From Halogeometricum limi (lineage in GTDB: Archaea > Halobacteriota > Halobacteria > Halobacteriales > Haloferacaceae): DNA of 64,000 nucleotides. Position numbers and translations under genes: made by a program. The notes beneath the pieces are model-generated. The model was not told the origin of the DNA. It searched no databases and was given only the letters and a program-made list of their open reading frames with translations. The DNA lies in NCBI RefSeq assembly GCF_900115785.1, contig NZ_FOYS01000001.1, positions 664,153 through 728,152 on the forward strand, given 5' to 3'. This document shows, one piece after another, positions 26,197 through 34,502 of this stretch (its first letter is position 1; each line of letters starts with the position of its first letter).

Positions 26197-27540
26197 ATGA
26201 CAGACACTCCGGCCCCCGCGGACCTCCCCGGGTTCGTCCTCGCGGGGACGGCCTCCGGCGTGGGCAAGACCGTCGCCACGCTCGCGGTCTGTCGGTCGCT
26301 CGAACGCGCCGGGCGGACGCCCGTCGCGGCGAAGGCCGGCCCCGACTTCATCGACCCGAGCCACCACGCCGTCTCGCTGGACCGGCCGTCGCGGACGCTC
26401 GACCCGTGGCTTTCGGGCGACGACGGCCTGCAGCGAACGTACGCCCGCGGCGCGCGCGACGGTGACATCTGCGTCGTCGAGGGGATGATGGGGCTGTACG
26501 ACGGCGACGTGAGCACCGCCGCCGTCGCCGCGAAACTCGACCTCCCCGTCGTCCTCGTGGTCGACGCCGCGTCGGGGATGGAGAGCGTCGCCGCCACCGC
26601 GCTGGGCTTTCGCACCTACGCCGACCGGATGGAGTACGACGTGGACGTGGTCGGCGTCCTCGCGGCCCGCGCGCACGGCGGCAGACACGAACAGGGTATC
26701 GCCGGGGCGATTCCGGACTCGATGCACTACGTCGGCCGAACCCCGCCGCTCGCCGGCCTCTCCGTCCCCGACCGGCACCTCGGACTCCACGGCGGGCGCG
26801 AGGCCCCCGTGGACGACGACGCACTCGCGGCGGCGGCGCGCCACCTCGACGCGACGGAACTGCTCGCACTCGCCCGCCGTCCGCGGGTGGAGGCACCGCC
26901 CGAACGCCCGGCCGAACCGACGGACGCCACCGTCACCGTCGCCGTCGCCGAAGACGACGCCTTCCGTTTCGTCTATCCGTCGGTCCGCGAGCGACTCGCC
27001 GCCCGCGCGACGGTCGAACCGTTCGCGCCCGTCGCCGGCGACGACCTACCTGACTGCGACGCGGTCTACCTCCCCGGCGGCTACCCCGAACGCCACGCCG
27101 CCGCGCTGTCGGACTCGCCCGCGCTCTCGACGCTCGCCGACCGGGCGGCGGCGGGCCTGCCCGTCTTCGGCGAGTGCGGCGGCGCGATGGTCCTCGGCGA
27201 ATCGCTGCGGACCGACGACGGCGAGGAACACGAGATGGCGGGCGTCCTCCCCGTCTCGACGCGGATGACGGACGGCCCCGTCGCACTGGACCACGTCGGC
27301 CTTCGCGCTCGCCGTGACTCGATACTCGCGCCGCGAGGAGAGACCGTCCGCGGCCACGAGTTCCACTACTCGGCGGCGACGGCGGACAGGGACGCCCGCT
27401 ACGCGTTCGAGGTAGTTCGCGGCGCGGGGTTCGACGGCGCGAACGACGGTCTCACGGAGTACCGAACGGTCGGGACGTACGGGCACTTTCACGCGGAATC
27501 GGGCGCGTTCGACGCGTTCGTCGAGAGCGCCGACGGGTAG
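26197..27540 (+). CDS. cbiA: Cobyrinate a,c-diamide synthase CbiA
   Basis: A 447-residue glutamine-dependent amidotransferase. LAGTASGVGKTVATLAVCR is the P-loop, AKAGPDFIDPSHH and VEGMMGLYDG follow, and FGECGGAMVLGE carries the glutaminase Cys, with GHEFHYS and YGHFHAE near the end. It amidates the a and c side chains of cobyrinate. ATG 26197 was chosen over GTG 26194 just before it. A purine-rich stretch (ggagaacgaaggagag) precedes the start. Confidence 0.95.
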   Translation: MTDTPAPADLPGFVLAGTASGVGKTVATLAVCRSLERAGRTPVAAKAGPDFIDPSHHAVSLDRPSRTLDPWLSGDDGLQRTYARGARDGDICVVEGMMGLYDGDVSTAAVAAKLDLPVVLVVDAASGMESVAATALGFRTYADRMEYDVDVVGVLAARAHGGRHEQGIAGAIPDSMHYVGRTPPLAGLSVPDRHLGLHGGREAPVDDDALAAAARHLDATELLALARRPRVEAPPERPAEPTDATVTVAVAEDDAFRFVYPSVRERLAARATVEPFAPVAGDDLPDCDAVYLPGGYPERHAAALSDSPALSTLADRAAAGLPVFGECGGAMVLGESLRTDDGEEHEMAGVLPVSTRMTDGPVALDHVGLRARRDSILAPRGETVRGHEFHYSAATADRDARYAFEVVRGAGFDGANDGLTEYRTVGTYGHFHAESGAFDAFVESADG

Positions 27541-27543
27541 CGT

Positions 27544-28014
27544 TCAGGTCGCTGTCGATTCACCGACCGCTTCGGGTTCGTCTCGCTCCCGCGGCTCTCG
27601 GACCGTCGTCACCGGAATTGGCGACTCGCGGAGGCGAAACGTGTTGGCGAAGTCGTTGGCGTTTCTGAGGAAGACGGCCAGTCGGGCGGGGTGGTTCGCC
27701 GTCGCCGTCGCGGTGAAGCCGACTGTCACCGCGGCGTCGTCGGGCGTCCGGTAGTGCTGCGCGGAGAGCGCGTAGGCTCTGGGCGTCGTCTCCGCGTGTA
27801 TCACCTGCCGCCAGTCGGGCCGCTTCTCCGGGAACGTCTCCGGGTCGCGACCGGCGTCGGGAGTCGAGGACGGCGTCTCGGTGTCCGTCTCGGATTCCGT
27901 CTTTTCCGCGGGTGCGCCTCGCGTCGTCTCCGACGACGAGCGAGGGTCGTTACAGCCGGCGGCGACGGGGAGGGACGCGGCGGCGATGGTCGCGAGGAGG
28001 CGGCGTCTGCGCAT
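27544..28014 (-). CDS. Tat-type lipoprotein of unknown function
   Basis: A 156-residue protein starting MRRRRLLATIAAASLPVAAG with a lipobox cysteine at residue 21. An acidic/Thr-rich linker and a domain of about 90 residues (VTVGFTATATANHPARLAVF then NTFRLRESPIPV) with beta character follow. It lies between cbiA and a glycosidase gene on the opposite strand, interrupting the cobalamin cluster. No enzyme motif is recognised. Confidence 0.78.
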   Translation of the reverse strand: MRRRRLLATIAAASLPVAAGCNDPRSSSETTRGAPAEKTESETDTETPSSTPDAGRDPETFPEKRPDWRQVIHAETTPRAYALSAQHYRTPDDAAVTVGFTATATANHPARLAVFLRNANDFANTFRLRESPIPVTTVREPRERDEPEAVGESTAT

Positions 28015-28116
28015 ATCGGATGCATCCTGTCGGCGGATAAGTCTCTTCTGAAGACTGAAACGACGACTGAGTGTCCCGGTCGAAACGGCTTTTTCGCTCG
28101 CGGCGGCTCTCCCCGC

Positions 28117-29412
28117 ATGGACACCGACACCGCCCGCTCGGTCCTCGAAGCGAACCGACGCGACGGCTACACGATACCGTCGGCGACGCTCTATCCCTTC
28201 CAGTGGAACTGGGACAGCGCCTTCATCGCCGTCGGCCTCGCGCACGCCGACCCGGCGGCCGCGAAACGCGAGATTCGGACGCTCCTCGACGCCCGATGGG
28301 AGAACGGGATGGTCCCGCAGATAGCGTTCTGGTCGGACGCCGAGGGCTACTTCCCCGGCCCCGATGAGTGGCGCGTCGGCACCGACCGCACCGTCCACGC
28401 CGCCGTCGAGACGAGCGGAATCACGCAACCGCCGATGGTCGTCCCCGCGGCGCGGTACGTCTACGAGGTGACGGGCGACGAGGCGTTCCGCGACTCCGTC
28501 CTTCCCGACCTGCGCGCGTACTGCGAGTGGTGGCTCCGAGAGCGCTCCGACGACGGCGAACTCGTCTGGATTCGCCACCCGTGGGCGACGGGGATGGACG
28601 ACTCGCCCGCGTGGGTCGGCCCCCTCGAACGCTTCGACCCCGGCGAGGTGTCGTACGTCCGCGAGGACCGGAAAGACGACGACCTGGCCGACCAGCGACC
28701 GACCGACTGGGACTACGACCGCTACGTCGCCCTCGTCAGACAGGGGCGTGAACTCGACTGGGACGAGGCGCGACTGCGCGAGGCGTCGCCGTTCGTCGTC
28801 GAAGACGTGTTGACGAACGCGCTGTTCGTCCGCGCCTGCGAATCGCTCGCGGCGCTCTCCGCGGACGCGAGCGACGAGAGCGAGGCGACCCGGTGGCGCG
28901 AACAGGCCGAGACGACGCGACGGGCGCTCTCGGACCGGCGGTTCGACGACGAACGCGGCCTGTTCGTCTCCTACGACCTCGTGGCCGACGAACCGCTTCC
29001 CGCACGCTCTATCGCGGGTCTCGTCCCGACGCTCGCGGGCGCGCCGACGCCCGACCAGTTCGACCGGATGCGCGAGACCCTCGACTCGTTCTTCGACTAC
29101 GACTACGCCGTCCCGTCGTACGTCGGCCCCGAGATGGACACCGACCGGTACTGGCGCGGTCCCGTCTGGTTGAACACGAACTGGCTGGTCGAACGCGGCC
29201 TGCGCCGGATGGGCGCTGAGACGGCGGCCGCGCGCGTTCGCGAGGACTCGCTCTCGCTCCTCGAACGCGAGGGGTTCCGCGAGTACTTCAGCCCCGAGAC
29301 GGGTGCGGGGCGTGGGAGCGACCGATTCTCGTGGTCGGCGGCGCTGTCGCTGGCCTGGGACGGCGACGGTACCGACGAGGGCCGGATGCCCATCGGCCTC
29401 GGCCGCGACTGA
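28117..29412 (+). CDS. GH63-like (alpha/alpha)6 glycosidase
   Basis: A 431-residue soluble protein resembling the MGH1/GH63 family (mannosylglycerate hydrolase-like or trehalase-like). YPFQWNWDSAFIAVGLAHAD at the start, GMVPQIAFW, GITQPPMVVPAARYV, WIRHPWATGMDDSPAW, YRGPVW-like RYWRGPVWLNTNWLVERGL, and the ending FREYFSPETGAG with SWSAALSLAW are visible. Asp in GMDDSP and Glu in the last motif are likely catalytic. It may degrade a compatible solute. It splits the cobalamin genes cbiA and cobA. Confidence 0.88.
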   Translation: MDTDTARSVLEANRRDGYTIPSATLYPFQWNWDSAFIAVGLAHADPAAAKREIRTLLDARWENGMVPQIAFWSDAEGYFPGPDEWRVGTDRTVHAAVETSGITQPPMVVPAARYVYEVTGDEAFRDSVLPDLRAYCEWWLRERSDDGELVWIRHPWATGMDDSPAWVGPLERFDPGEVSYVREDRKDDDLADQRPTDWDYDRYVALVRQGRELDWDEARLREASPFVVEDVLTNALFVRACESLAALSADASDESEATRWREQAETTRRALSDRRFDDERGLFVSYDLVADEPLPARSIAGLVPTLAGAPTPDQFDRMRETLDSFFDYDYAVPSYVGPEMDTDRYWRGPVWLNTNWLVERGLRRMGAETAAARVREDSLSLLEREGFREYFSPETGAGRGSDRFSWSAALSLAWDGDGTDEGRMPIGLGRD

Positions 29413-29454
29413 CCACTCGGCGGCTTCTTGTCCGTTCGCACGAGAGATGCCGGC

Positions 29455-30150
29455 ATGAGCGACGGTGAGCGACCCGATACCGCGGAGACTTCACAGAACA
29501 CGCCGGGCGGCGGCGTCTCGCCGACGGCGACGGCTATCGAACCCGACGCGCCGGACGAGTTCGGCCTCGTGCAGGCGTGGTGGGGCGAGGGGAAAGGCAA
29601 GACCACGGCGGCGTTGGGGATGGCGTTTCGCGCGGCCGGGCACGGCTACCGCGTCCACCTCCTCCAGTTTCTCAAAGGCGGTGCAGACTCCGTCGAGGGC
29701 GTCCGCGGCGAGTACAACGCCATCGCAGCGCTTCCCGGAATCTCGTACGAGAACACCGGTCACTACGGCTGGAAGGGCCTCATGGACGGCTCTGACGACG
29801 ACGAACACGCCGCGAAGGCGCGGGCGGCGTTCGACCGCGCCCGGGAACTCGTCGCGGCCGCGGGCGACGCCGACCTGACCGAACCGCTCTCACTCGACGG
29901 CGACCCGGAAGCGGGCGTCCACATGCTCGTCGTCGACGAGGCGTTGTACGCCGTCGAGATGGGTCTGGTCGGCGAAGAGGAACTGCTGGAACTGGTCGCG
30001 TCGAAGCCCGCAGACCTCGAACTCGTCCTGACGGGCGGACACGAGGAACCGACGTTCCTCCTCGACGCCGCCGACCTCGTCACCGAGGTTCGGAAGGTGA
30101 AACACCCGTTCGACGCCGGCACGCGGGCGCGGAAGGGAACCGAGTACTGA
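29455..30150 (+). CDS. cobA: Cob(I)alamin adenosyltransferase CobA/CobO
   Basis: A 231-residue protein. After an acidic N-terminal 35 residues, [20 protein letters not shown] is the P-loop (ATP bound in reverse orientation), then [27 protein letters not shown] and [20 protein letters not shown]. The ending [14 protein letters not shown] is conserved. It adds the 5'-deoxyadenosyl ligand to cobalt. The stop overlaps cbiP by one base (TGATG). Confidence 0.95.
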   Translation: MSDGERPDTAETSQNTPGGGVSPTATAIEPDAPDEFGLVQAWWGEGKGKTTAALGMAFRAAGHGYRVHLLQFLKGGADSVEGVRGEYNAIAALPGISYENTGHYGWKGLMDGSDDDEHAAKARAAFDRARELVAAAGDADLTEPLSLDGDPEAGVHMLVVDEALYAVEMGLVGEEELLELVASKPADLELVLTGGHEEPTFLLDAADLVTEVRKVKHPFDAGTRARKGTEY

Positions 30151-31847
30151 TGAGCGATGGGCGAGGCGCGACGGGCGGTGGAGACACCGCGACCCGCGGC
30201 CGGACGAAGACGCTCCTCGTCGCCGGGACGGCGAGTCACGTCGGAAAGAGCACCGTCGCCACCGGCATCTGCCGTCGCCTCGCCGACCGCGGTGTCTCCG
30301 TGGCCCCGTTCAAAGCCCAGAACATGAGCAACAACGCGCGGGCCGTCCCGGTCGCTCCCGACGCGAACCCGGTGTGCGACGAGGACGATGCTCCCGACGC
30401 GTTCGGCGAAGTCGGCGTCTCGCAGTACGTTCAGGCCCGCGCGGCCCGCGCGACGGCGACGACGGACCACAACCCCGTCCTGTTGAAACCCCGCGGCGGC
30501 GGCGAGTCGCAACTCGTCGTGGACGGTCGCGCCGTCGGCACGAACGCGGCGGGCGACTACTACGAGGAGGACTGGCACCGCGCCCGCGAGGCGGCCGCGG
30601 CGGCGCACGCGCGACTCGCCGACGCGCACGACGCCGTCGTCGCGGAGGGCGCGGGGTCTATCGCCGAGATAAACCTCCACGACCGCGACTTGGCGAACGT
30701 CGAGACGGTCCGGTTCGCGGCCGACGCGGGCGACGTCGACGTCCTCCTCGTCGCCGACATCGAACGCGGCGGCGTCTTCGCCTCTCTCGTCGGGACGCTC
30801 GAACTCGTCCCCGACGACGTTCGAGAACGGGTCGTCGGCGCGGTGATAACGAAGTTCCGCGGCGACGAGTCGCTCCTCGCCTCGGGTCTCGATGCCTTCG
30901 AGGAGCGAACCGGCGTCCCCGTCCTCGGCGTCCTCCCGTACGACGACCCCGGACTGCCCGAAGAGGACAGCGTCTCGCTCCCGCCGGTCGGGGAACGGGC
31001 CGTCGTCGGCCGCCGCGGCGACGGTGACGACGTCGACGGCGGTAGCGGTGACGACGTCCGTGTCGGCGACGGCGACGAACCCGCAGAGGCCGTCACCGTC
31101 GCCGTCCCGCGTCTCCCGCGCGTCTCGAACGCGACGGACCTCGAACCCCTCGCGGCCGAACCGGGCGTTCGCGTCGTCTTCGTTCCACTGGACGCCGACT
31201 TCTCCGACGCCGACGCCGTCGTCGTGCCGGGGTCGAAGAACACCGCAGACGACCTCCGGGCCTGTCGCGCGGCCGGGTTGCACGAGGAACTCCGCGCGTT
31301 CTCGGGACCCGTCGTCGGCCTCTGCGGCGGCTACCAACTCCTCGGCGAACGCCTCCGCGGGGTCGAACACGAGAGCGTCGCCGACGACGGGGAACTGCCC
31401 GGGTTCGGACTCCTCCCCGTCGAGACGACGTTCACGACGGAGAAGCGCGTCGCGCCGGTGGACTGGCGGTTCGACGGGACGGGGCCGTTCGACGGGTTCG
31501 CAGGTTCGGTCTCGGGCTACGAGATTCACACCGGCGAGACCGAACTGGTCGCGGGTCAGACGACGGGAGACGACGTGGCCGCGTTCCGCACGCCGTTCGC
31601 CGCCGACGGCGTCGCGGACGCCTCGCTCGGATTCGCCCGCGGGGTCGTCGTCGGGACGTACCTCCACGGTCTGTTCGAGAATCGGGGGGTACGAGCGGTC
31701 TTCTGCGACCACCTGTTCGACGCCGCCGACGTCTCGCGTCCGACCGCGGGAGTCGAGGACGCTCCCGTCTCGCCGTACGACCGGGCGGCCGAACTCGTCT
31801 CTCGACTCGACTTCGGACCGCTCGGACCGCCGTTCGACGTGGCGTAA
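30150..31847 (+). CDS. cbiP: Cobyric acid synthase CbiP
   Basis: A 565-residue amidotransferase. [20 protein letters not shown] is the P-loop, [15 protein letters not shown] and [19 protein letters not shown] follow, and [13 protein letters not shown] holds the glutaminase Cys, with GYEIHTGET and GTYLHGLF near the end. It amidates four side chains of adenosylcobyrinate diamide. An extra stretch of about 35 Gly/Asp-rich residues (around 275-312, [16 protein letters not shown]) sits between two conserved blocks and is probably a haloarchaeal surface loop. Confidence 0.95.
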   Translation: MSDGRGATGGGDTATRGRTKTLLVAGTASHVGKSTVATGICRRLADRGVSVAPFKAQNMSNNARAVPVAPDANPVCDEDDAPDAFGEVGVSQYVQARAARATATTDHNPVLLKPRGGGESQLVVDGRAVGTNAAGDYYEEDWHRAREAAAAAHARLADAHDAVVAEGAGSIAEINLHDRDLANVETVRFAADAGDVDVLLVADIERGGVFASLVGTLELVPDDVRERVVGAVITKFRGDESLLASGLDAFEERTGVPVLGVLPYDDPGLPEEDSVSLPPVGERAVVGRRGDGDDVDGGSGDDVRVGDGDEPAEAVTVAVPRLPRVSNATDLEPLAAEPGVRVVFVPLDADFSDADAVVVPGSKNTADDLRACRAAGLHEELRAFSGPVVGLCGGYQLLGERLRGVEHESVADDGELPGFGLLPVETTFTTEKRVAPVDWRFDGTGPFDGFAGSVSGYEIHTGETELVAGQTTGDDVAAFRTPFAADGVADASLGFARGVVVGTYLHGLFENRGVRAVFCDHLFDAADVSRPTAGVEDAPVSPYDRAAELVSRLDFGPLGPPFDVA

Positions 31848-31920
31848 CCGGACGCGCGAGAACCGGTCGACTCGTCCCCAGCCGATTCGTTCTTCCCCTC
31901 TCGCATCCTTTCGAAAGAAA

Positions 31921-33699
31921 ATGATCGAGACGGCCCGCCCGACGCGGACGCGACTCCTCCGCGTGGACCTCGATTCGGGCACGCTCTCCCACGAGACGGT
32001 CCCCGGCGAGTGGCGCCGACGGTTCGTCGGCGGGAAGGGACTCGCCGCCCGGTATCTCTACGACGAACTGGAGGGCGGGACGGACCCGCTGTCGCCGGAG
32101 AACGTCGTCGTCCTCGCACTCGGCCCGCTCTCGGGCGTCGCCCCCGGCGAGGACCGCTACGCCGTCGTCACGAAGTCGCCGCTGTCGGGCACGTTTTTGG
32201 ACTCCTACGCCGGCGGGTCGTTCCCGCGGACGCTCGCGGGTGCGCTCCCCGAACACCTCCTCCTCGTCGTCGAGGGCCGGGCCGCGGAACCGACGACGCT
32301 CGTCGTCGAAGACGGCGACGCGCGACTCGAACCGAGCGACTGCTGGGGTCTCGACACCGTCGAGACGGACGCGAAACTCGACGGCTCGGTCGCCTGCATC
32401 GGCCCGGCGGGCGAGAACCTCGTCCGCTACGCCACGCTCGCCTCCGACGGCGGCGACCACCACGCCGGACGCGGCGGCGTCGGCGCGGTGTTCGGGTCGA
32501 AGCGGTTGAAAGCCGTCGTCGCCCGCGGTGACCCACCGGCGTCGACGCCGGAACTGGACGCCCTGCGCCGCGAGACCGACGACCGACTCGCGCGCGAGGG
32601 GGCGGGCGAGTGGCTCCGCGCCGGCGGGACGGTGGAGACGATAGACTTCGCCGACGAGGTGGGCGTCCTCCCGACGCGCGGGTGGGAGTCGGGGTCGTTC
32701 GAGGGGACCGAAGACGTGGGTATCGAGGCGATACGCGCCGCGGCCGTCGCCCGCGAGTACGGTGACGGCCCGGACGGTTCGGGCAGCGAGCGAGCGGTGG
32801 GCGACTTCCGCGTCGCCGCCGGCGAGGGCGACGACCGTACCGAATCCGTCCCGCGCGGGGCGACGCCCATCTCGCTCGGTGCGGGACTCGGCATCGACGA
32901 CTTCGACGCCGTCGCGACGCTCGGTGCGCTGTGCGACCGACTCGGAATCGACGTGGTGAGCGCCGGCAACGCCGTCGCGTGGGCGATACAGGCCTCGAAG
33001 GCGGGCGTCGTCTCGCTGGACGTCGACTTCGGCGACGCGGCGGGCGCACGCGAACTCCTGACGAGCATCGTCGGTCGGACGGGCGAACTCGGCGACGCCC
33101 TCGCGGACGGTGTGGACGCGGCGGCCGTCCGATTCGGCGGCGAGGGATTGGTTCCGACGGTGAAGGCGATGGCGCTCCCGTCGTACGACCCGCGCGGGTC
33201 GCCCGCGATGGCGCTCGCGTACGCGACGAGCGACCGAGGGGCGTGTCACCGCCGCGCCCGCCCGGTGGTCGAGGAAGCGTTCGCGACGGAGGCGTGGTCC
33301 GTCGAAAAGCGGGCAGCGGCCGTCGCCGAAGAGCAGATTACCCGGGCCGTGCTGTGGTCGCTCGTCGTCGACGACTTCGCGGGCGAGGCCATCGCCGACT
33401 ACGGGGCGTCGTGGCTCGCGGCGGTCGGTCTGGACTACACGCCCGAGGAACTCCGGACGGTCGGCGAACGCGTGTGGACGCTGACGCGACTGTTCAACGT
33501 CAGGGAGGGGTTCGACCGCTCGGACGACTCCCTGCCCGACGTCCTGACGCGCCCGCAACGCGAGGGCGGCCACGAGGGACTCGACGAAGCCGAGTTCGAG
33601 GCGACGCTGGACGCCTACTACGAGCGTCTCGGGTGGGACCGAGAGGGCGTGCCGACGCGGGAGACGTGCGAACGGTTGGGGCTCGAAGGACTGCGATGA
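31921..33699 (+). CDS. Aldehyde ferredoxin oxidoreductase homologue lacking Fe-S cysteines
   Basis: A 592-residue AOR-family protein. RRFVGGKGLAARYLYDEL, GPLSG, SGTFLDSYAGGSFPRTLAG, HHAGRGGVGAVFGSKRLKAV and KAMALPSYDPRGSPAMALAY with DRGACHRRARP are pterin/tungsten-binding family blocks. Normally a CxxCxxxC lies near residue 290 with a fourth Cys near 490. Here residues 278-312 (REYGDGPDGSGSERAVGDF and on) have no Cys, and the region after QITRAVLWSLVVDDFAGE also lacks it. The protein thus probably cannot hold the usual [4Fe-4S] cluster. It follows cbiP by 73 bp. Confidence 0.88.
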   Translation: MIETARPTRTRLLRVDLDSGTLSHETVPGEWRRRFVGGKGLAARYLYDELEGGTDPLSPENVVVLALGPLSGVAPGEDRYAVVTKSPLSGTFLDSYAGGSFPRTLAGALPEHLLLVVEGRAAEPTTLVVEDGDARLEPSDCWGLDTVETDAKLDGSVACIGPAGENLVRYATLASDGGDHHAGRGGVGAVFGSKRLKAVVARGDPPASTPELDALRRETDDRLAREGAGEWLRAGGTVETIDFADEVGVLPTRGWESGSFEGTEDVGIEAIRAAAVAREYGDGPDGSGSERAVGDFRVAAGEGDDRTESVPRGATPISLGAGLGIDDFDAVATLGALCDRLGIDVVSAGNAVAWAIQASKAGVVSLDVDFGDAAGARELLTSIVGRTGELGDALADGVDAAAVRFGGEGLVPTVKAMALPSYDPRGSPAMALAYATSDRGACHRRARPVVEEAFATEAWSVEKRAAAVAEEQITRAVLWSLVVDDFAGEAIADYGASWLAAVGLDYTPEELRTVGERVWTLTRLFNVREGFDRSDDSLPDVLTRPQREGGHEGLDEAEFEATLDAYYERLGWDREGVPTRETCERLGLEGLR

Positions 33700-33728
33700 G
33701 CAGCGACGTCGAAACTATCAGTTGTTGA
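33696..33728 (+). other. Ten-codon reading frame overlapping AOR stop
   Basis: The ATGA at the AOR stop opens MSSDVETISC and stops at once. AOR genes are often followed by a small MoaD-like gene starting at such an overlap, so this may be the remains of one, but ten codons cannot show it. The following 110 bases to 33842 hold only a TATA-like atttatcg (33811-33818) for the next gene. Confidence 0.25.
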
Positions 33729-33842
33729 CAGTTCTTTGGGCAGTGCGCACGCGGCGTGCGAGTCGGTCAGCGACGACACCGCGTCCAGTGGTACGCTCGA
33801 TCGGCTCTCCGATTTATCGTCTTCAGGAACGTAGAGTGACAG

Positions 33843-34361
33843 ATGAAAAAGATATTTCGAGAGCGGATGGCGGCGGAGATGGACGACGGATTCGTGATCT
33901 ACATCAACGGGATGCGTCTCAACAAGTTACGGGCGCTTCCACACTGGTTACTGGCGAACTGGAAAGTCGCGAAGATGTTCGAGGAGTTAGAGGCAGACCC
34001 CGATAGCGGGTTCCTCGGATATACACCGATCTTCCTCGGGTTCCGGAAGGGGGCCGCGATGCAGTACTGGCGGTCGCTAGAGGACCTTCAGCGGTTCGCG
34101 ACCGATCCGAACGGTTCCCACGTGCCTGCTTGGAAGTGGTACAACGAGCAGGCCGACCCGGACGGAGGACTCGGGTTTTGGGCGGAACTGTACGTCATCG
34201 ACGCCGATTCGTTCGAGACGTTCTTTCGGAACGTCCCTCCCATCGGAGTGGGGAAGTTCGCGAAGATGGTTCCGATGCGCGACCATCAGCGACGACTCGG
34301 ACTCTCTCCCGACGGGAGCGCTCGAAAGGCGACTTCAGTCGAAGAACCCGTCGAGGGGTGA
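33843..34361 (+). CDS. DUF4188-family protein
   Basis: A 172-residue protein with a lysine-rich start (MKKIFRERMAAEMDDGFVIY) and the family blocks NGMRLNKLRALPHWL, GFLGYTPIFLGFRKGAAMQY, VPAWKWYNEQ and GFWAELYVIDADSFETFFRN. The fold is expected to be a dimeric alpha/beta barrel, as in heme-binding monooxygenase-like proteins. No reaction is known. It is less acidic and less G+C-rich than its neighbours, suggesting acquisition. A TATA-like atttatcg lies about 28 bp before the ATG. Confidence 0.85.
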   Translation: MKKIFRERMAAEMDDGFVIYINGMRLNKLRALPHWLLANWKVAKMFEELEADPDSGFLGYTPIFLGFRKGAAMQYWRSLEDLQRFATDPNGSHVPAWKWYNEQADPDGGLGFWAELYVIDADSFETFFRNVPPIGVGKFAKMVPMRDHQRRLGLSPDGSARKATSVEEPVEG

Positions 34362-34502
34362 CCGACTCCGTATCGGTTCCGGATAGAGCAACGCTCTCTG
34401 TCGAATCTATGCTCTCTGCTGCACGGCACTCCCGTCGAGTTCGGAGTGGTTCGACGGAGCCGCACAAAGAAGTTCTCGGGGAGAGCCGCCGTCTCGGACC
34501 GT

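Noticed and set aside
29763..31982. Reverse-strand frame of 739 codons across cobA-cbiP
   Set aside because: Long antisense frames are common in this G+C-rich genome; the forward strand encodes well-conserved cobalamin enzymes.
31432..33573. Reverse-strand frame of 713 codons across the AOR homologue
   Set aside because: Arg-rich shadow of a conserved gene with no domain signal.
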